A stretch of 64,000 nucleotides of DNA, from NCBI GenBank assembly GCA_021155905.1, contig JAJNBG010000005.1, forward strand, positions 1 through 64,000, given 5' to 3'. A model generated the notes under the pieces. The model was not told where the DNA came from. It made no database searches and saw only the letters and a list, made by a program, of their open reading frames with translations. Shown in pieces: positions 60,786-64,000 of this stretch (positions within the stretch are counted from its first letter, which is position 1; each line of letters opens with the position of its first letter). Both the position numbers and the translations under genes were made by a program. This DNA comes from Bacteroidota bacterium (GTDB taxonomy: Bacteria > Bacteroidota > Bacteroidia > B-17B0 > Aurantibacillaceae).

Positions 60786-62272
60786 TGAGCAAAATTCTGA
60801 AAAAATTAGGAAGCGAAAATATTTTTTTTGCCGTTCTTTTCTTAAGTATTCTATTTTTTTTAAATTTTCATTCTATTTTTTTTTTAAATCCAAGAAGTTT
60901 CCATTTTATTAGGCAGACTGATACTTTATCATTTGTTAGTTATTATTTAAAAAATGACCTTAATTTTTTTAATGTCGGAAATTTAAATCTGTACAATGAG
61001 AGCGGAAAAACACTTTGTGAATTTCCGATATTATATTACTTAACCGCTTTAATATCTAAGCTCGGGGCCAAAAGTTATCTTGTATTAAAAACAATACATT
61101 TAATATTTTTCTTTCTGACCAGCTACACAATTTTTAATTATTTAAGAAATAAATTTTCATTTATTAATGCTGTTTCAATTACTTATTTACTGTTTTCTTC
61201 TACTGTTATTTTATACTACTCAGTAAACCACATCCCTAATTATCCTGCATTATGCTTGTCTCTTTGCGGAATAGTATATTTTTTGAAATATTTAGAATCA
61301 AATACCAGAATATTTTTTAATATATCAATGGTCTTGTTTTTGTTTGCATGTCTTATAAAGATAACTTTCGCAGTCTACCCAATTGGATTTCTAATATTTT
61401 TAATAATAAAATGGATGAAAAACAGAAAATATGAAAAGTACGCAATAGCGGTTTTTTTCCTTCTTTTCTCAGTTTTGTTAGTATGGAATCTATATGTCCT
61501 TCATTACAATAAAATAAATAACGCCGATTATTATTTAACTCACATAAAGCCAATATGGTCAATGTCATCTACTGAGGTCAAAGAAGTATTTCTTTTTATT
61601 ATTAATTATTGGGTTTATAAATATTATTATCATTCAGCAATACATACTTTTTTTATCGTATTAATCATTTCAATGTTCTTTTATAAAAATTTCAAAAAGG
61701 ATCAACTATTATTATCCTTTATCTTTTTATCAGGTACTTTTTTTTATTTTATTTTATTTTTCAAACAATTCAGAGACCACGATTATTACTTCATGGAATT
61801 TGTCCCGTTATTCTTTTTAATTTTTGTAAATTCTTATGAAGCCATAATATTTCATCTAAACACGAAAATAAAAATAGCGATATCTTTATTTATCATGTTA
61901 ATTACGGTTTTGAGTATTAATTATGCTAAATTAAATTTAAACAGAAGATATTCTTCACCATTTGAGCAAGTTTCACGAATTGCTTATGTCCTGGAAAACA
62001 GTGATGCAAAATTAGATAGTCTTGGTATTCCTGAAAATGCCAAGATATTGGTAGTGCCTGATTTTACAATGAATGGAAGTCTATTTTTATTGGATAGATT
62101 TGGATATACCGTTGGAGATACTTTAAATTCAAACATGGCAAGTTATTTTAGTAAATCAGATTACATTTTGATCTCAGATTCCTCTTACCTGAATAATATG
62201 AAAAATAAGTTTAAACTGACTTCTCCAATACTAAAATATCGAACCACTGAATTATTTAAAATTTCGCATTAA
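60785..62272 (+). CDS. Polytopic membrane protein, GT-C glycosyltransferase-like
   Basis: This protein of about 495 residues has a basic cytoplasmic N-terminus, then more than ten hydrophobic helices and a C-terminal soluble part of about 100 residues (EQVSRIAYVLENSDAKLDSLGIPENAKILVVPDFTMNGS). A motif HFIRQTDTLSFVSYYL in the first loop resembles the acidic loop of lipid-linked GT-C/ArnT-like (GT39/GT83) enzymes. It is unusually AT-rich and phenylalanine-rich, unlike its neighbours. A sugar-transferase role is an inference. The ATG overlaps the previous stop (TGATG). A bidirectional terminator follows at 62275. Confidence 0.7.
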   Translation: MSKILKKLGSENIFFAVLFLSILFFLNFHSIFFLNPRSFHFIRQTDTLSFVSYYLKNDLNFFNVGNLNLYNESGKTLCEFPILYYLTALISKLGAKSYLVLKTIHLIFFFLTSYTIFNYLRNKFSFINAVSITYLLFSSTVILYYSVNHIPNYPALCLSLCGIVYFLKYLESNTRIFFNISMVLFLFACLIKITFAVYPIGFLIFLIIKWMKNRKYEKYAIAVFFLLFSVLLVWNLYVLHYNKINNADYYLTHIKPIWSMSSTEVKEVFLFIINYWVYKYYYHSAIHTFFIVLIISMFFYKNFKKDQLLLSFIFLSGTFFYFILFFKQFRDHDYYFMEFVPLFFLIFVNSYEAIIFHLNTKIKIAISLFIMLITVLSINYAKLNLNRRYSSPFEQVSRIAYVLENSDAKLDSLGIPENAKILVVPDFTMNGSLFLLDRFGYTVGDTLNSNMASYFSKSDYILISDSSYLNNMKNKFKLTSPILKYRTTELFKISH

Positions 62273-62274
62273 CT

Positions 62275-62309
62275 AAAAAAGCCATCCGCTATAGCAGATG
62301 GCTTTTTTT
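62275..62309. terminator. Bidirectional terminator between glycosyltransferase-like gene and queA
   Basis: GCCATC (62281-62286) pairs with GATGGC (62297-62302), with a further inner GC pair, flanked by A-runs on the left and T-runs on the right. It serves the plus-strand cluster and the minus-strand queA. Confidence 0.88.
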
Positions 62310-62329
62310 TAATAATGTATTGAAACCAC

Positions 62330-63379
62330 TTACAAAATCAACATCGCGTCTCCATAAGAATAGAAACGGTATTTTTCTTTGATGGCTTCCTTATAAGCTT
62401 TCATAATTAAATCATAACCGCCAAAAGCAGCAACCTGCATTAGCAAAGTTGATTCCGGCATATGAAAATTCGTGATCATGCAATTGGCCACCGAAAAATC
62501 ATATGGAGGGAAGATGAATTTATTGGTCCAGCCACGGTAAGGGTTTACATGCCCGGTTGTGGATACAGACGATTCTAAAGCACGCATTACAGTTGTTCCA
62601 ACCGCACACACTCTTTTCTTTCTGTCTTTACCGTTATTAATAATCTTACAGGCTTCTTCCGTAATAATAGCTTCTTCGCTGTCCATTTTGTGTTTGGTCA
62701 GATCTTCCACTTCAACCATTCTGAAAGTTCCCAAACCAATGTGTAAAGTTACTTTAGCATAATTCACCCCTTTAATCTCTAAACGCTTTAATAGTTCACG
62801 GCTAAAGTGTAACCCGGCAGTAGGAGCAGCAACAGCGCCTTCATTTTCAGCAAACACAGTCTGGTAGCGCTCAATATCGCTATCCTCAACGGCACGTTTA
62901 ATATATTTTGGTAATGGCGTTTCTCCAAGATCATAAAGCGCTTTTCTGAACTCTTCATAAGGACCATCAAATAAAAATCTCAAAGTTCTTCCCCTGGAAG
63001 TTGTATTGTCAATTACTTCAGCAACAACGTTATCGTTCTCACCGAAATATAATTTATTACCAATACGGATTTTACGGGCGGGGTCAACCAAAACATCCCA
63101 TAAACGGCTTTCAGCATTTAATTCACGCAATAAAAAAACTTCAATTTTTGCACCGGTTTTCTCTTTGTTTCCGTACATACGTGCGGGAAAAACCTTTGTA
63201 TCATTCAAAACCATCACATCACCATCATCAAAGTAATTAATAATGTCTTTAAACTTCTTATGGCTGATTTTTCCGGTCGCCCGGTCAACCACCATTAATT
63301 TACTTTCGTCACGGTTTTTAGAGGGATGTTCTGCCAATAATTCTTTTGGCAAATTGAACTTGAACATGGATAGTTTCAT
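62330..63379 (-). CDS. queA: S-adenosylmethionine:tRNA ribosyltransferase-isomerase
   Basis: This 349-residue enzyme transfers ribosyl from SAM to preQ1 in tRNA to make epoxyqueuosine. The N-terminal [61 protein letters not shown] and the central [51 protein letters not shown] match QueA. The C-terminal end has [49 protein letters not shown]. Length is typical. The 248 bases upstream (63380-63627) hold no gene or clear structure, only AT-rich sequence. Confidence 0.97.
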   Translation of the reverse strand: MKLSMFKFNLPKELLAEHPSKNRDESKLMVVDRATGKISHKKFKDIINYFDDGDVMVLNDTKVFPARMYGNKEKTGAKIEVFLLRELNAESRLWDVLVDPARKIRIGNKLYFGENDNVVAEVIDNTTSRGRTLRFLFDGPYEEFRKALYDLGETPLPKYIKRAVEDSDIERYQTVFAENEGAVAAPTAGLHFSRELLKRLEIKGVNYAKVTLHIGLGTFRMVEVEDLTKHKMDSEEAIITEEACKIINNGKDRKKRVCAVGTTVMRALESSVSTTGHVNPYRGWTNKFIFPPYDFSVANCMITNFHMPESTLLMQVAAFGGYDLIMKAYKEAIKEKYRFYSYGDAMLIL

Positions 63380-63627
63380 ATCTGTTATAATTTAAATAAG
63401 GCAGAATGAAATAGGCCCGGGAGCCATTTCATAATCTTACGGGATTAATAATTTAGTGTGCAAAAGTAATTCACGAAAGCCGGATTGGTATCTCTGAACA
63501 ATAATATTAAGCATCTGATTAACAAATATTTGCACTTTATATGTTATCTATAATTAACATTATGTTAAATAGATGAATCTGTATATTACATTATTCTTAA
63601 GGTCTTCTCCAGGAAACAAACATAAAA

Positions 63628-64000
63628 CTAAAACTCATTTACTGCGAGCTGTCCTACAAGTGAACCAATCGCCACTCCCATGCCTCCCATTCGAACAGCA
63701 CAAACTACATTTGAAGATACTTTTTTAATAATCGGCTTTTTCTCATTCCCAACCCCCATAATGCCACACCATCTCTGCTCAATCTCAAATTTGACACCGG
63801 GTAATATAGTTGTCTTTAAAAGCGTTTCCAAATGTCGGTGGATCTTCTCATTTAAAACAAATTCACTGCTGGTTTCCTTTTCAAAATCAAGATTACGTCC
63901 TCCTCCGAATAGGACCCTTTTTCCAATATTTCTAAAATAAAAATACCCTTCATCGTAATGGAAGGTTCCTTTAATTTTCAATCCCTCAATTGGTTTCGTA
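63628..64000 (-). CDS. FAD-dependent amino-acid-oxidase-like protein, C-terminal part, cut by window edge
   Basis: The frame is open to position 64000, so the N-terminal part, including the FAD-binding Rossmann motif, is outside. About 123 codons are visible. They read TKPIEGLKIKGTFHYDEGYFYFRN, VLFGGGRNLDFE, and the C-terminal WCGIMGVGNEKKPIIKKVSSNVVCAVRMGGMGVAIGSLVGQLAV, the usual end of the DAO/ThiO/GlpO fold in which the glycine-rich stretch contacts FAD. The substrate is unknown. It is an oxidoreductase that probably makes hydrogen peroxide or feeds electrons to a quinone. A TTG inside the window is not a real start. Confidence 0.75.
   Translation of the reverse strand, partial: TKPIEGLKIKGTFHYDEGYFYFRNIGKRVLFGGGRNLDFEKETSSEFVLNEKIHRHLETLLKTTILPGVKFEIEQRWCGIMGVGNEKKPIIKKVSSNVVCAVRMGGMGVAIGSLVGQLAVNEF

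Noticed and set aside
60785-62272. Horizontally acquired gene because of very high AT content
   Set aside because: Membrane proteins rich in Phe, Ile, Leu and Lys are often AT-rich, and the gene is translationally coupled to its neighbours, so transfer is not shown.
1-64000. tRNA, rRNA, prophage, transposase or defence system
   Set aside because: I looked for TTCGAATC-type T-loops, integrases, transposase motifs and restriction or toxin pairs and found none that I could support.

Overview
The window is chromosomal DNA from a member of the Bacteroidota; the genus cannot be told from the sequence. The evidence is four proteins with type IX secretion (T9SS) C-terminal sorting domains, an outer-membrane TonB-type receptor, families common in Bacteroidota (DUF1573, DUF5723, GloVer repeats, fused alpha/beta E1 dehydrogenase), frequent TTG starts, little Shine-Dalgarno signal, and promoters of the TTG-N19-TAnnTTTG type. 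The DNA is AT-rich. I see no rRNA, tRNA, prophage, insertion sequence or CRISPR array.

Layout. 1-5.7 kb: two tandem cold-shock genes, a SpoIIAA/STAS-like small protein, a persulfide dioxygenase-rhodanese fusion, a tail-specific protease and a nucleoid-associated protein. 5.8-10.1 kb: two tandem paralogous barrel-like proteins, an inositol-monophosphatase-family enzyme and an aminotransferase. 10.1-17.6 kb: an approximately 1.8-thousand-residue repetitive T9SS surface protein followed by a PNGase F-like glycoamidase with its own T9SS signal. 17.6-20.3 kb: the conserved rpsO-pnp locus, where rpsO is broken by an internal deletion and a REPIN-like inverted doublet lies before pnp. 20.3-28.4 kb: mostly small housekeeping or accessory enzymes (esterase, NYN protein, VOC, GNAT, RlmF, serine hydrolase), ending in dusB, which is preceded by a multi-hairpin RNA-like element. 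28.4-34.7 kb: a GloVer-repeat T9SS protein and a marR-receptor pair with a palindromic operator candidate. 34.8-47.4 kb: valS carrying two in-frame REP-like insertions, three DUF1573 genes, tsaE, ribH, a helicase, an acyltransferase and dnaB. 47.6-56.4 kb: a TPR histidine kinase, formimidoylglutamase, the E1 fusion and rarA. 56.4-62.3 kb: four tightly coupled envelope genes. 62.3-64 kb: queA and the edge of an FAD oxidoreductase.

The main themes are envelope and surface functions (T9SS cargo, barrels, lipoproteins) interleaved with single housekeeping genes. No complete defence or mobile system is present. The most informative irregularities are the deleted rpsO, REP-like sequence inserted in frame in valS, the structured element and non-ATG start at dusB, a perfect 16-bp-arm inverted repeat at the start of the giant surface gene, and a strong terminator inside the signal-peptide codons of the third DUF1573 gene.
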